NCBI RefSeq assembly: GCF_003001955.1
Contig: NZ_PVNH01000005.1
Span: 62,001-126,000 of the forward strand
Reading direction: 5' to 3'
Length of the DNA: 64,000 nt
Origin: Prauserella shujinwangii
GTDB lineage: Bacteria > Actinomycetota > Actinomycetes > Mycobacteriales > Pseudonocardiaceae
Shown: piece after piece, positions 7,552-16,363 of the stretch
Layout of the letters: the number at the start of each line of letters is the position of its first letter
Position numbering within the stretch: position 1 is the first letter of the stretch
Notes under the pieces: model-generated
Seen by the model: only the letters and a program-made list of their open reading frames with translations
Told to the model about the DNA's origin: nothing
The model's database searches: none
Made by a program: the position numbers and the translations under genes

Positions 7552-8175
7552 ATGCAGGGCAGCGCCGAGCCCATGCGCGAGCGCGCGACCAAAGACACCG
7601 TGGGCACCGTGGAGAGCAGCGTCGAGCAGACGCTGGGGCATCTCCGGACGATCGACGCCCCGGTGCAGCGGCTGCAGCAGGGCCCGCTGACGCTCGAGGA
7701 CCTGTACCGCACGCACCGCATGCGGCTCGTCCGGCTGGCGATCCTCCTGGTGGACGAGCCCGCGACGGCCGAGGACGTCGTCCAGGAGGCGTTCACCGGA
7801 CTGCATCGCAACTGGGGCAGGCTCCGCGACGCCGCGGCCGCCGTCGGCTACCTCCGCACGGCGGTCGTGAACGGTTCCCGCAGTGTGCTCCGCCGCCGTA
7901 AGACGGCACGCGAGTACGTGCCGCCGCACGTCGCGAACGCGCGGTCGGCCGAGAGCCTGGCGATGCTGTCCACCGAGCACCAGGCGGTGGTGAACGCGCT
8001 GGCCAAGCTGCCGCCTCGGCAGCGGGAGGTGCTGGTGCTGCGGTACTACGGCGGGCTGTCGGAGGCCGAGATCTCCGAGGCCGCCGGCATCTCGAAGGGC
8101 ACGGTGAAATCCACCGCCAGTCGCGCGCTGGAGGCACTGCAGAAGGCGATGAGCGACGGCACTGGTCGAAAATAG
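7552..8175 (+). CDS. SigE-family extracytoplasmic-function sigma factor
   Basis: A 207-residue ECF sigma factor. Region 2 (LEDLYRTHRMRLVRLAILLVDEPATAEDVVQEAF) covers about residues 45-85 and region 4 (LPPRQREVLVLRYYGGLSEAEISEAAGISKGTVKSTASRAL) covers about 148-190. It resembles the actinobacterial SigE-50 group. A long N-terminal tail of about 40 residues precedes region 2, so a start further inside is possible; the chosen ATG has only a weak GGGCAGG motif. No anti-sigma gene is adjacent. The inverted repeat at 7449 may control it. Confidence 0.88.
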   Translation: MQGSAEPMRERATKDTVGTVESSVEQTLGHLRTIDAPVQRLQQGPLTLEDLYRTHRMRLVRLAILLVDEPATAEDVVQEAFTGLHRNWGRLRDAAAAVGYLRTAVVNGSRSVLRRRKTAREYVPPHVANARSAESLAMLSTEHQAVVNALAKLPPRQREVLVLRYYGGLSEAEISEAAGISKGTVKSTASRALEALQKAMSDGTGRK

Positions 8176-8203
8176 TTCACCGACTGCGCTCATCGAGTGA
8201 CAG

Positions 8204-8234
8204 TTGCCAACGTTCTGGTCTGGACCAATATGAT
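8204..8234 (+). promoter_or_regulatory. nagA promoter with an embedded DasR-like (dre) operator
   Basis: TTGCCA (8204-8209) and TATGAT (8229-8234) are good -35 and -10 hexamers 19 bp apart. Between them, 8216-8227 reads TGGTCTGGACCA, one base from the DasR operator core TGGTCTAGACCA. Transcription from this -10 would start near 8241, exactly at a GTG codon, so the mRNA is probably leaderless. DasR is the GntR-type regulator of aminosugar use in actinomycetes. Confidence 0.72.
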
Positions 8235-8240
8235 GTGCTT

Positions 8241-9395
8241 GTGACACCTGCCGAGGAATTCGTACTCACGGGCCGGATCGCCTGCCCGGACGGCGTACTG
8301 GACCAGGGCTGGCTCTCCGTGTCCGGGGGGCTGATCACCGGTGTCGGCTCCGGACCCCCGCCCTCGGGCCCGCGCGTCGACCTCGGCGAATCGCTCGTGG
8401 TTCCCGGGTTCGTCGACATCCACTGCCACGGGGGTGGCGGCGGCTCGTTCTCCGCAGCCGACCCGGCGGAGGCGGCGCGCGCGGTCGCCGCACACCGGGG
8501 GCACGGCACGACGACCCTGGTCGCGAGCCTCGTGTCCGACCCCGTTCCCGTGCTCACCGGCCAGCTCGCGGCACTGGCGGAGCTGGTGGAGGACGGCGAG
8601 CTGGCCGGGGTGCATCTGGAGGGCCCGTTCATCGCGCGGTCGCGTTGCGGCGCCCACGATCCCGGCGCACTGCGCGAACCGGACACCAGCACCGTGGACA
8701 CGCTGCTCGACGCGGGCAGGGGACACGTCCGGATGGTGACGCTGGCCCCGGAGCTCGCGGGCGGGATCAAGGCCGTCCGCCAGTTCGCCGAGGCCGGGGT
8801 GATCGTGGCGGTCGGGCACACCGACGGCGTCGAGGAGCAGATCCGGCCTGCGGTCGAGGCCGGAGCGACCGTCGCGACCCACCTGTTCAACGGAATGCGC
8901 CCGCTGCACCACCGCGAACCGGGTCCGATCGGCGCGCTGCTGGACGACGACCGCGTCACCGTCGAGCTCATCTGCGACCTCGTCCACGTGCACCCGACGG
9001 TCCTGCGGCTGGCCGCGCGGCACGCGGGCCCCGGCCGGACCGTGCTGATCACCGACGCGATGTCGGCCACCGACGCCGCCGACGGCACGTACCGGCTCGG
9101 CAGGCTGGCGGTGGACGTCCGCGACGGCGTGGCGACCCTGGCGGACAACGGCGCGCTGGCGGGCAGCACACTCACCATGGACACCGCCTTCCGCAACCTC
9201 GTGCGGGGTGCCGGGCTGGACATCGGCGAGGCCGTTCGGGCGACGTCCGGCCGCCCTGCCGAGCTGCTCGGGCTCGCGGACGAGGTCGGTGCCCTCCGCA
9301 CCGGCCTGCGCGCCGACCTGGTCGTTCTCGATGACGATCTTCGCCCGACCGGGGTATTGCGGCGCGGCGAATGGGTGCGCGCACCGGGCTCCTAA
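8241..9395 (+). CDS. nagA: N-acetylglucosamine-6-phosphate deacetylase
   Basis: About 384 residues of the amidohydrolase superfamily. The metal motif VDIHCHGGGG, the HLEGPF segment, GHTDG, THLFNGMRPLHHREPG and the catalytic Asp in LITDAM are all present. The enzyme removes acetate from GlcNAc-6-phosphate, giving glucosamine-6-phosphate, the first cytoplasmic step of N-acetylglucosamine and chitin use and of wall recycling. The GTG at 8241 is preferred because it coincides with the predicted transcription start; a GTG at 8235 lies in the same frame. No nagB is adjacent. The MerR gene follows after 10 bp. Confidence 0.93.
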   Translation: MTPAEEFVLTGRIACPDGVLDQGWLSVSGGLITGVGSGPPPSGPRVDLGESLVVPGFVDIHCHGGGGGSFSAADPAEAARAVAAHRGHGTTTLVASLVSDPVPVLTGQLAALAELVEDGELAGVHLEGPFIARSRCGAHDPGALREPDTSTVDTLLDAGRGHVRMVTLAPELAGGIKAVRQFAEAGVIVAVGHTDGVEEQIRPAVEAGATVATHLFNGMRPLHHREPGPIGALLDDDRVTVELICDLVHVHPTVLRLAARHAGPGRTVLITDAMSATDAADGTYRLGRLAVDVRDGVATLADNGALAGSTLTMDTAFRNLVRGAGLDIGEAVRATSGRPAELLGLADEVGALRTGLRADLVVLDDDLRPTGVLRRGEWVRAPGS

Positions 9396-9405
9396 GATTC
9401 GCCGG

Positions 9406-10170
9406 GTGGCGGAGTACCGGGTCGACGATCTCGCTCGCGCGGCAGGCACGACGGTCGGCAACGTGCGCGTCTACCAGGACCGTGACCTGCTGCCGCCACC
9501 GATGCGGCGGGGCCGGGTCGCCGTCTATTCGGAGGCGCACCTCGCCCGGTTGCGCCTGATCCTCGGCCTGCTCGAACGGGGGTACACGTTCGCCCAGATC
9601 AGGGAGATGCTCACCGCCTGGGAGTCCGGCCGGGATCTCGGCGACCTGCTCGGGCTCGAACAGGTGCTCACCCAGCCGTGGACGGACGAGGCGCCGCAGC
9701 GCATTCCGCTCGCGGAACTGGCCGCCGAGTTCCGCGGGCACGGCGGGGCGGGCACGCTGGACCGGCTGGAACGGCTCGGCGTGCTGCAGCGGGACGGCGC
9801 GAACGTCATCGTGCACAGCCCCCGGCTGCTCAACACCGGCCGCGAACTGCTCGCCGCGGGCGTGCCGATGGCCGCGGTGCTGGAACTGGCCGGTCACGTG
9901 CGGCGGCACACCGACGAGCTCGCCGCGACGTTCCTGCACATGGTCGAGGACCACGTGCTGCCGTCCAGGGACAAGGACTGGACGCCCAACGCCGGGGAGG
10001 TGCCGGAACTGACCGACCGCGCCGCACGGCTCCGGCCGCTCGCGCAGGCCACGGTGGCGGCGTTCCTCGCGCACTCGATGAGCCGCGCGCTCAACGACTG
10101 GATCGCCGGCCGCTTCGGCCCGCTGCTCAGTCAGTCCGAACGGGACCGGAACTACTCTGGACGGCGATGA
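9406..10170 (+). CDS. MerR-family transcriptional regulator
   Basis: A 254-residue protein with an N-terminal MerR winged helix (YRVDDLARAAGTTVGNVRVYQDRDLLPPP, then a wing and LLERGYTFAQIREML). The C-terminal 170 residues are a longer helical effector region than in metal-sensing MerR proteins, with no obvious cysteine cluster. It follows nagA by 10 bp and overlaps the next gene by ATGA, so it is probably co-transcribed with both. The GTG start places the HTH at the expected distance from the N-terminus. Its targets are unknown. Confidence 0.85.
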   Translation: MAEYRVDDLARAAGTTVGNVRVYQDRDLLPPPMRRGRVAVYSEAHLARLRLILGLLERGYTFAQIREMLTAWESGRDLGDLLGLEQVLTQPWTDEAPQRIPLAELAAEFRGHGGAGTLDRLERLGVLQRDGANVIVHSPRLLNTGRELLAAGVPMAAVLELAGHVRRHTDELAATFLHMVEDHVLPSRDKDWTPNAGEVPELTDRAARLRPLAQATVAAFLAHSMSRALNDWIAGRFGPLLSQSERDRNYSGRR

Positions 10171-10520
10171 GCGAGGATCCCGAGCAACTGCTGGCTGAGG
10201 CGTTGCGCGCGCAGGCGAGGAACGCCCCGCCGCCGCGGACCGCGGAGCAGGCCGCCGCGGCCGAGCAGCGGGTGGCCGAGCCGCCGGTGGTCGAGCCCCC
10301 GCACGGCTACGGGCTGCTGTCCGGAGCGGGCGAGGGATCGCTGGAACGCGAGCGGGCGGCACTGGAGGCGGAGGACACCGGCCGCACGCCCGGATCCGGC
10401 GCCGCGGACACCACCGCGACCGCGGCGGAGGGACCGCTCGCGACCCGCTGGGTCCTGCTGCTCGCCGTGCTCCTCGGCCTCGCGTCAGGGGCGCTCATCG
10501 GACTGCTCACGCTCCTGTGA
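10167..10520 (+). CDS. Small protein with a C-terminal membrane anchor
   Basis: A 117-residue protein, MSEDPEQLLAEALRAQARNA onward. About 90 residues are rich in Ala, Glu and Pro and probably disordered. They are followed by one hydrophobic helix (RWVLLLAVLLGLASGALIGLLTLL) ending at the C-terminus, so the bulk should face the cytoplasm as in tail-anchored proteins. The start overlaps the merR stop by ATGA. I recognise no family; it could be an accessory to the MerR product or simply a conserved actinobacterial membrane protein. Confidence 0.7.
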   Translation: MSEDPEQLLAEALRAQARNAPPPRTAEQAAAAEQRVAEPPVVEPPHGYGLLSGAGEGSLERERAALEAEDTGRTPGSGAADTTATAAEGPLATRWVLLLAVLLGLASGALIGLLTLL

Positions 10521-10553
10521 CCGCGGTTCGGTGGACCTGTACCGTGATGCCCC

Positions 10554-11249
10554 GTGAATCTCGCGCTGACACCGGCTCCCACGTCGATCATGCCGGACTT
10601 CCTGAACCCGGAACACCTGCTGTCCGGCCTCGGACCGGCCGTGATCGCGGTGCTGTGCCTGATCCTCTTCGCCGAGAGCAGCGTCTTCCCCGTGCTGCCC
10701 GGCGACTCGCTGCTGTTCACAGCGGGCCTGTTCATCGCGAACGGCACCATCGAGGCTCCGCTGTGGCTGGTGTGCGTGCTCGCCACACTCGCCGCCATCA
10801 TCGGCAACGTCGTCGGCTACGGGATCGGCTGGAAGGCGGGGCCGAAGCTGTTCAACCGGCCCGATTCGCGCTTCTTCAAGCGGGAGTACGCCGACAAGAC
10901 GCACGAGTTCCTGGAGCGGCACGGACCCAAGGCCGTCGTGCTCGCCCGGTTCGTTCCGTTCGTCCGGACGTTCATCACCTGGCTCGCCGGCATCGGCCGC
11001 ATGGACCCGCGCAAGTACTTCACCTACACGGTGCTCGGCGGCATCCTGTGGGCAGCCGGGATCATCGTGCTCGGTTCGATGCTCGGCAACATCTCGTTCA
11101 TCAAGAACAACGTCGACGCGATCTTCATCCTGATCGTGCTGGTGTCCGTGGTCCCGATCGCGCTGGAGTACCTCAAGGGCCGCCGCGTCAAGAAGGCGGC
11201 CGCGGCGGCACAGGCCGAGGTGGACGCCGACCCGGTGCCCAAGGTCTGA
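10554..11249 (+). CDS. DedA-family membrane protein (VTT domain), first copy
   Basis: A 231-residue polytopic protein. It has the DedA signatures FAESSVFPVLPGDSLLFTAG near residue 42 and ARFVPFVRTFITWLAGIGRMDPRKYFTYTVLGGILWA near residue 125, with re-entrant hairpins and about five transmembrane spans. DedA proteins are linked to recycling of undecaprenyl phosphate or phospholipids across the membrane. The start is GTG, 33 bp after the preceding gene. A second paralogue lies at 17262. The C-terminal tail, rich in Lys and Ala, is cytoplasmic. Confidence 0.9.
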   Translation: MNLALTPAPTSIMPDFLNPEHLLSGLGPAVIAVLCLILFAESSVFPVLPGDSLLFTAGLFIANGTIEAPLWLVCVLATLAAIIGNVVGYGIGWKAGPKLFNRPDSRFFKREYADKTHEFLERHGPKAVVLARFVPFVRTFITWLAGIGRMDPRKYFTYTVLGGILWAAGIIVLGSMLGNISFIKNNVDAIFILIVLVSVVPIALEYLKGRRVKKAAAAAQAEVDADPVPKV

Positions 11250-11259
11250 GCCACCCGGG

Positions 11260-12651
11260 TCAGCCGGGCTGCGTGAACATCGACCCGGGGTTGAACAGGT
11301 TCCCCGGGTCGAGCGCCCGCTTCAGTTCCCGGTGCACGCGCAGGCCGACCGGGCCGATCTCCCTGGCGAGCCAGTCCTGTTTGAACTTGCCGACGCCGTG
11401 CTCGCCGGTCACCGTGCCGCCCAGGGACAGCCCGAGGTCCAGGATCGCGTCGAACGCCCGCCGCGCCCGGTCGAACTCGCCCGCCGCCCCGGCGTCGTAG
11501 ACCACCGTGGGGTGCATGTTCCCGTCGCCCGCGTGCCCGACGACGGCGATCCGGAGCCCCACCTCGGCGGAGATCCGCTCGCACCCGGCGACGAGCTCGG
11601 CGATCCGCGTCCGCGGCACACACACGTCGTCGGTCATGCAGGAGCCGTACGCCTCCAGCGCGCCGTGCACCACCCGCCGGGCCTGCAGCAGCAGCTTGCC
11701 CTCCGCCACGTCGTCGGTCGCGTGGGTCAGCTCCGCGCCCGCCTCCCGGCAGACCCGTTCCACCGAGGCCAGCTCGCGCCGGGCCGCGTCCCCGCCCGCG
11801 TCCGACTGGCACAGCAGCAGCGCGCCGGAGCCCGATCCGGTGCCGAGGTCCGTGCCCAGATAGGCCTCGACCGCCGCGATCGTCGTGGCATCCATGATCT
11901 CCATGAGGGACGGCACGAGCCCTGCCCGCACGATCCGGCTCACCGCATCGCCCGCCTCCCGCGCCGAACCGAACGCCGCGACGAGGGTGCCCGGCGCCTC
12001 CGGCAGCGGCCGCAGCGCCAGCGTCGCCTCGGTGATGATCCCGAGCGTGCCCTCGCTGCCGACGAACAGGCTGGTCAGGTCGTACCCGGCGACGCCCTTC
12101 ACCGTGCGCCGCCCGGTGCGCAACACCTCACCGTCGGCGAGCACCACCTCGAGCCCGAGCACCGAGTCGGCGGTGACCCCGTACTTCACGCAGCACAGGC
12201 CGCCCGCGTTCGTGGCGAGGTTGCCGCCGATCGTGCACCAGTCGTAGCTGGAAGGGTCCGGCGGGTAGAACAGCCCGTGCTTCTCCACAGCGGCACGCAG
12301 GTCGAGGTTCACCACGCCGGGCTGCACGACGGCGAGCCGGTTCGCGGGGTCCACCTCGACGATGCGGTCGAGCCGCGTGGTCACCAGCACGACCCCGCCC
12401 TCGATCGCGTTCGCGGCACCGGACAGCCCGCTGCCCGCGCCCCTCGGCACGATCGGCACACCGTGCGCCGCGCAAGCGGTGACCACGGCCCGCACCCCCG
12501 CCACGTCGGCGGGCAGTACGACCGCCAGTGGCGTCCCCGCGGGGGCGAGCGGCATCTGGTCGCGGGAGTACGCGGCGGTGACCTCGGGGTCGGTGAGCAC
12601 GGCGTCGGCGCCGAGTCCGGCACGCAGCCGGTCGAGCAGGGCGGCGGTCAT
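11260..12651 (-). CDS. FAD-linked oxidase (glycolate/D-lactate dehydrogenase GlcD-like)
   Basis: A 463-residue protein with an N-terminal PCMH-type FAD-binding domain (PRGAGSGLSG near residue 73, IGGNLATNAGGLCCVKYG near 140 and GSEGTLGIITEATL near 205). The C-terminal cap domain includes HAGDGNMHPT and GEHGVGKFKQDWL and ends in the typical ALDPGNLFNPG. The family oxidises 2-hydroxyacids such as glycolate or D-lactate. The partner subunits GlcE and GlcF are absent here, so a stand-alone FAD enzyme is likely. The substrate cannot be assigned. It converges on the DedA gene with only 10 bp between stops. Confidence 0.9.
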   Translation of the reverse strand: MTAALLDRLRAGLGADAVLTDPEVTAAYSRDQMPLAPAGTPLAVVLPADVAGVRAVVTACAAHGVPIVPRGAGSGLSGAANAIEGGVVLVTTRLDRIVEVDPANRLAVVQPGVVNLDLRAAVEKHGLFYPPDPSSYDWCTIGGNLATNAGGLCCVKYGVTADSVLGLEVVLADGEVLRTGRRTVKGVAGYDLTSLFVGSEGTLGIITEATLALRPLPEAPGTLVAAFGSAREAGDAVSRIVRAGLVPSLMEIMDATTIAAVEAYLGTDLGTGSGSGALLLCQSDAGGDAARRELASVERVCREAGAELTHATDDVAEGKLLLQARRVVHGALEAYGSCMTDDVCVPRTRIAELVAGCERISAEVGLRIAVVGHAGDGNMHPTVVYDAGAAGEFDRARRAFDAILDLGLSLGGTVTGEHGVGKFKQDWLAREIGPVGLRVHRELKRALDPGNLFNPGSMFTQPG

Positions 12652-12669
12652 GCCGTCACGCTATCGGGA

Positions 12670-13095
12670 TCAGCGCGCCATCCCGTAGACCCGCGCGACC
12701 CGCAGCCGCACCACCACGCGCCGGTCGGCGACCATCGCGTCGCGGTACTCGGCCCAGTCCGGGTGCTCACCCTGGATGCGGCGGTAGAGGTCGACGAGTT
12801 CCTCGACGGTGGCGTCGTGCGGATCGCGGGCCACCGCCGAGAGCTCGGCGGTGCCCTCGGCCACCGCGTACGACCAGCCGTCCTCGCTCGACACGTGGTA
12901 GCTGGCCCTCGGGTCCCGGCGCAGGTTCCTGGTCTTCGCCCGGTCGTCGGTCACCGAGACGAGGATCGTGTCGGCGGCGGGGTCGTACAGGTGGGTGACG
13001 TTCGACAGCTGCGGCCGCCCGTCCCGCTTGATGGTCGCGAGGACACCGAGGTGCCGACTGCCGAGAAGCTTCCGTAGCGCCTGGTCGTCTGCCAT
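12670..13095 (-). CDS. PPOX-class (split-barrel) F420/flavin-dependent protein
   Basis: A 141-residue protein of the pyridoxamine 5'-phosphate oxidase-like split beta-barrel family. LGVLATIKRDGRPQLSNVTHLYD begins the barrel, DRAKTRNLRRDPRASYHVSS matches the cofactor-phosphate region, and the C-terminus carries the helix and strand typical of Rv1155-like F420-binding members. Such proteins are reductases or oxidases on varied substrates. The ATG at 13095 is chosen because family similarity begins there; no strong ribosome site precedes it. It diverges from marR at 13251 across a region holding two palindromes. Confidence 0.82.
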   Translation of the reverse strand: MADDQALRKLLGSRHLGVLATIKRDGRPQLSNVTHLYDPAADTILVSVTDDRAKTRNLRRDPRASYHVSSEDGWSYAVAEGTAELSAVARDPHDATVEELVDLYRRIQGEHPDWAEYRDAMVADRRVVVRLRVARVYGMAR

Positions 13096-13162
13096 GTGGT
13101 CGGCAACGCGGCGGGGAAGCGGACCATTCCTGGGTGGCGTCGGACACACGCCAGTTATTTGG

Positions 13163-13211
13163 GTTGCGCAACTAACCATCCGGGTACATGCTTGGTGGAG
13201 GCAACTAGTTG
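13163..13211. promoter_or_regulatory. Two MarR-type palindromes upstream of marR
   Basis: GTTGCGCAAC (13163-13172) and CAACTAGTTG (13202-13211) are both perfect 10-bp palindromes of the TTG-N4-CAA or CAA-N4-TTG kind used by MarR proteins. They lie 39 bp apart and within 90 bp of the marR start, between it and the divergent PPOX gene. Autoregulation by the MarR protein is the simplest reading. Confidence 0.62.
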
Positions 13212-13250
13212 TAGCAGCCAATCAAGACGTTCCCGACGAAGGCACCTTTC

Positions 13251-13754
13251 ATGGCACACACCGAGGACGACCTCGCGGTCGCCGACGAGCTCGGCAGGCA
13301 GACGGTCCGGTTCATGCGGCTCATGGCGCGCGTCAAGTCGCAGGTCGCCAAGCACGGGCCCGACGGGATCGAACGGGCTGCCTACGCCATCCTCTTCACC
13401 CTCATCCACGAGGGCCCCCAGCGCACGAGCAAGCTGGCCGAGACGCTGCACTCCGACATCTCCACCATCAGCAGGCAGAGCAGCGCGCTGGTGCAGCACG
13501 GCCTGGTGGAGCGGCAGGCCGATCCCGAGGACGGCCGCGCGAACCTGCTCGCGCCGACGGCGGAGGGCCTGCGGGTGTTCGAGGAGAACCGGCGCCAGCG
13601 CAACCGGTGGCTGGCGACCGTGCTCGCCGAGTGGCCGGAGGAGGACCGGCGCCGGCTCACCGAGTACCTGGACCGGCTCAACAACAGCATCGAACGACAC
13701 GACCCGCTCCGCGCCGAACAGGCAGCGAGCGAGACCGAGGGGGCAGGCGCATGA
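13251..13754 (+). CDS. MarR-family transcriptional regulator
   Basis: A 167-residue winged-helix protein. The DNA-binding core spans about residues 45-110 (RTSKLAETLHSDISTISRQSSALVQHGLVERQADPEDGRANLLAPTAEG), flanked by the dimerisation helices normal for MarR. MarR proteins usually repress efflux genes and release DNA on binding an aromatic or lipophilic ligand. The stop codon overlaps the start of the MFS gene (ATGA), so the three genes marR, MFS and yceI form one coupled operon. Two palindromes upstream are likely operators. Confidence 0.9.
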   Translation: MAHTEDDLAVADELGRQTVRFMRLMARVKSQVAKHGPDGIERAAYAILFTLIHEGPQRTSKLAETLHSDISTISRQSSALVQHGLVERQADPEDGRANLLAPTAEGLRVFEENRRQRNRWLATVLAEWPEEDRRRLTEYLDRLNNSIERHDPLRAEQAASETEGAGA

Positions 13755-16363
13755 CAGCCGCGGTCAACGAGCAGGACGCCGCGAAACCCGCCGACGACAG
13801 CGGGCCCGACCTCAGCCACCGGCAGATCGTGGTCATTTTGATCGGGCTGATGACGGGGATGTTCCTCGCCGCACTCGACCAGACCATCGTCGGCACGTCG
13901 ATCCGCACGATCGCCGACGACCTCGACGGCCTCAGCCTGCAGGCCTGGATCACCACGGCCTACCTCATCACCGCCACGATCGCGACGCCCATCTACGGCA
14001 AGCTGTCCGACATCTACGGGCGCAAGCCGTTCTACCTGGCCGCGATCACGATCTTCGTGGCCGGCTCGGTCGCGGCCACGTTCGCGCAGTCGATGTACGA
14101 ACTCGCCGCGTTCCGCGCGGTGCAGGGACTCGGCGCGGGCGGGTTGATGTCGCTGGCGCTGACGATCCTGGGCGACATCGTCCCGCCCCGGCAGCGGGCG
14201 CGCTACCAGGGCTTCTTCCTCGCCGTGTTCGGCACCTCGACCGTGCTCGGCCCCGTGCTCGGTGGCTTCTTCGCCGGGATGGACTCCTTCCTGGACATCG
14301 CGGGCTGGCGCTGGGTGTTCCTGGTCAACGTGCCGCTCGGCGTGCTCGCCCTGTTCGTCGTGGCGAAGGTGCTCAACGTCCCCCACCAGCGACAGAACCA
14401 CCGCATCGACTGGTGGGGCGCCCTCGCGCTGGCCCTCTGCCTCGTGCCGTTGCTGCTCGTCGCCGAACAGGGCAGGGAGTGGGGCTGGGGGTCCACGGCC
14501 GCGGTCCTCTGCTACGGCATCGGCGCCGTCGGCCTGGTGCTGTTCCTGTTCATCGAGCACGTGATGGGCGACGCCGCGCTGATCCCGCTGCGGCTGTTCC
14601 GCAACGCCACCTTCAGCGTCGCCATCCTCGGCGGCTTCATCGTCGGCATCGCGATGTTCGGCGCGATCACGCTGATCCCGCAGTACCTGCAGATCGTGCA
14701 GGGCTACTCGCCCACCGAGTCGGGCCTGCAGATGTTGCCGCTGATGCTGGGCATCATGTCCGGCTCCGTGCTCGCGGGCCAGCTCACGTCCCGCACCGGC
14801 CGGTACAAGATCTTCCCGATCATCGGCACCGCGCTGATGTCGACCGGCATGCTGCTGTTCGCGCAGGTCGAGTGGAACACGCCGCTCTGGCAGCTGATGC
14901 TGTACATGCTGCTGATCGGCTTCGGCCTGGGCAACTGCATGCAGACCCTGATCATCGCCGTGCAGAACGCGGGGCCGAGGCGGGACATGGGCGTGTCCAC
15001 GGCGTCGGCGACGTTCTTCCGGCAGATCGGCGGCACGGCGGGGGTCGCGGTGTTCCTCTCGGTGCTGTTCAGCACGCTCACCGACAACATCGCCGAGGCG
15101 TTCCGGAACTCCGGGCTGCCCGCGTCGGCGATGGCGTCGGTCGGCGGGAACATCATGGAGGACTCGTCGTTCCTCGCCACGCTGCCGCCCGAGCAGGCGA
15201 CGCCGTTCTTCATCGGCTTCACCGAGTCGATCAACCTGGTGTTCTACATCGGCGCCGGCGTGGCGGCGATGGCCTTCCTCGTGCTGCTGTTCATGCGCGA
15301 GATCCCGCTGTCCGACAGCGCCCCGAAGGCCGCACCGGTGGAGGGCGCCGAGGCGCTGGTGGAGGACGAACGGCCCACCGCGGACGACCCGCGCACGGCG
15401 GCGCTCGCCGACGCCGACGAGGCGCTCGACGCCGACCCCGACCTGGTGGCCGCGGGCAGGCACGCGCGGGCCGAGCGGAACGGGCACGGCGAGCTGATGA
15501 CCGCGGGCAGCCCGATCACGGCGGCCACGACCGGGTTCGGCGACGCCGTCGAGACGTCCGGGCCTCCGGTCACCGGACACGTGCGCAGGCACGACGGCTC
15601 GGCCGTGGCCGGGGCCGCGCTGACCCTGATCGACCAGCGGGGCCGTCAGGTCGGCCGCGGCTCGGGGAACGGCGACGGCACCTTCTCGGTGTCCACCCCC
15701 GGTAGCGGGACCTACGTGCTGATCGTGTCGGCGAACGGCCACCAGCCGCAGGCGTCCAGCGTCGTGGTCGGCGACCGGGCCGCGGAGGTCGACATCACCC
15801 TGGCCGGCTCCGGGGAGGTGACCGGTGTGGTGCGCGCGGCGGGCACCGGCACGCCCCTGCCCGGCGTGACCGTCACGCTGACCGACGGGCGCGGCGAGGT
15901 CACCGGTGCCCGCATCACCGGCGACGACGGCACGTACTCCTTCACCGGGGTCGGTGCGGGCGGGTACACGCTGGTCGCCAGCGGCGAGCGGTTGCGCCCC
16001 GCCGCCGTGCCGCTCACCGTGCCGGACAGCGGCGTGCTGCGGCAGGACCTGGAGCTGGCCGGGGCCGTGCTGCTCACCGGCGTCGCGCGCACCGAGGACG
16101 ACCGGGCGGTGCCCGACGCGCGGATCACCGTGCTCGACGCCGAGGGCGACGTCGCCGCCGTCACCCGCACCGACGACGCGGGCCGGTACGTGGTCGGTGA
16201 CCTGCCCGAGGGCGAGTACACCGTGGTGGCGAGCGGCTACCCGCCCGCGACGAGCCGGGTCGCCGTGGCCGCCGGGGACGTGACGCACGACGTGCGCCTC
16301 GGCTACGAGCAGGCCATCGACGAGCTGACCGGGACCAGGTGGACCAGGGAGGCACGGGCCTGA
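13751..16363 (+). CDS. DHA2 (EmrB/QacA-type) MFS exporter fused to CnaB-like repeats
   Basis: An 870-residue protein. Residues about 20-525 form a 14-helix DHA2 major-facilitator exporter (MFLAALDQTIVGTSIRTIADDL as motif D1, GKLSDIYGRKPFYL as motif A, LGPVLGGFFAG as motif C). A charged linker (about 525-590) then leads to three repeats of a carboxypeptidase-regulatory or CnaB-like beta-sandwich, each with a GR/G-T-GxY-x-F/V-x-G-L/V pattern (for example GDDGTYSFTGVGAGGYTLVASG). With 14 helices, both ends should be cytoplasmic, an unusual place for such domains. DHA2 exporters normally end near residue 500. The gene overlaps marR and the following YceI gene. Confidence 0.87.
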   Translation: MTAAVNEQDAAKPADDSGPDLSHRQIVVILIGLMTGMFLAALDQTIVGTSIRTIADDLDGLSLQAWITTAYLITATIATPIYGKLSDIYGRKPFYLAAITIFVAGSVAATFAQSMYELAAFRAVQGLGAGGLMSLALTILGDIVPPRQRARYQGFFLAVFGTSTVLGPVLGGFFAGMDSFLDIAGWRWVFLVNVPLGVLALFVVAKVLNVPHQRQNHRIDWWGALALALCLVPLLLVAEQGREWGWGSTAAVLCYGIGAVGLVLFLFIEHVMGDAALIPLRLFRNATFSVAILGGFIVGIAMFGAITLIPQYLQIVQGYSPTESGLQMLPLMLGIMSGSVLAGQLTSRTGRYKIFPIIGTALMSTGMLLFAQVEWNTPLWQLMLYMLLIGFGLGNCMQTLIIAVQNAGPRRDMGVSTASATFFRQIGGTAGVAVFLSVLFSTLTDNIAEAFRNSGLPASAMASVGGNIMEDSSFLATLPPEQATPFFIGFTESINLVFYIGAGVAAMAFLVLLFMREIPLSDSAPKAAPVEGAEALVEDERPTADDPRTAALADADEALDADPDLVAAGRHARAERNGHGELMTAGSPITAATTGFGDAVETSGPPVTGHVRRHDGSAVAGAALTLIDQRGRQVGRGSGNGDGTFSVSTPGSGTYVLIVSANGHQPQASSVVVGDRAAEVDITLAGSGEVTGVVRAAGTGTPLPGVTVTLTDGRGEVTGARITGDDGTYSFTGVGAGGYTLVASGERLRPAAVPLTVPDSGVLRQDLELAGAVLLTGVARTEDDRAVPDARITVLDAEGDVAAVTRTDDAGRYVVGDLPEGEYTVVASGYPPATSRVAVAAGDVTHDVRLGYEQAIDELTGTRWTREARA

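Noticed and set aside
13382-16288. 968-codon antisense frame over the MFS and CnaB region
   Set aside because: Composition is His/Arg/Gly-rich with no domain, while the plus strand encodes a recognisable transporter. It is a shadow frame.
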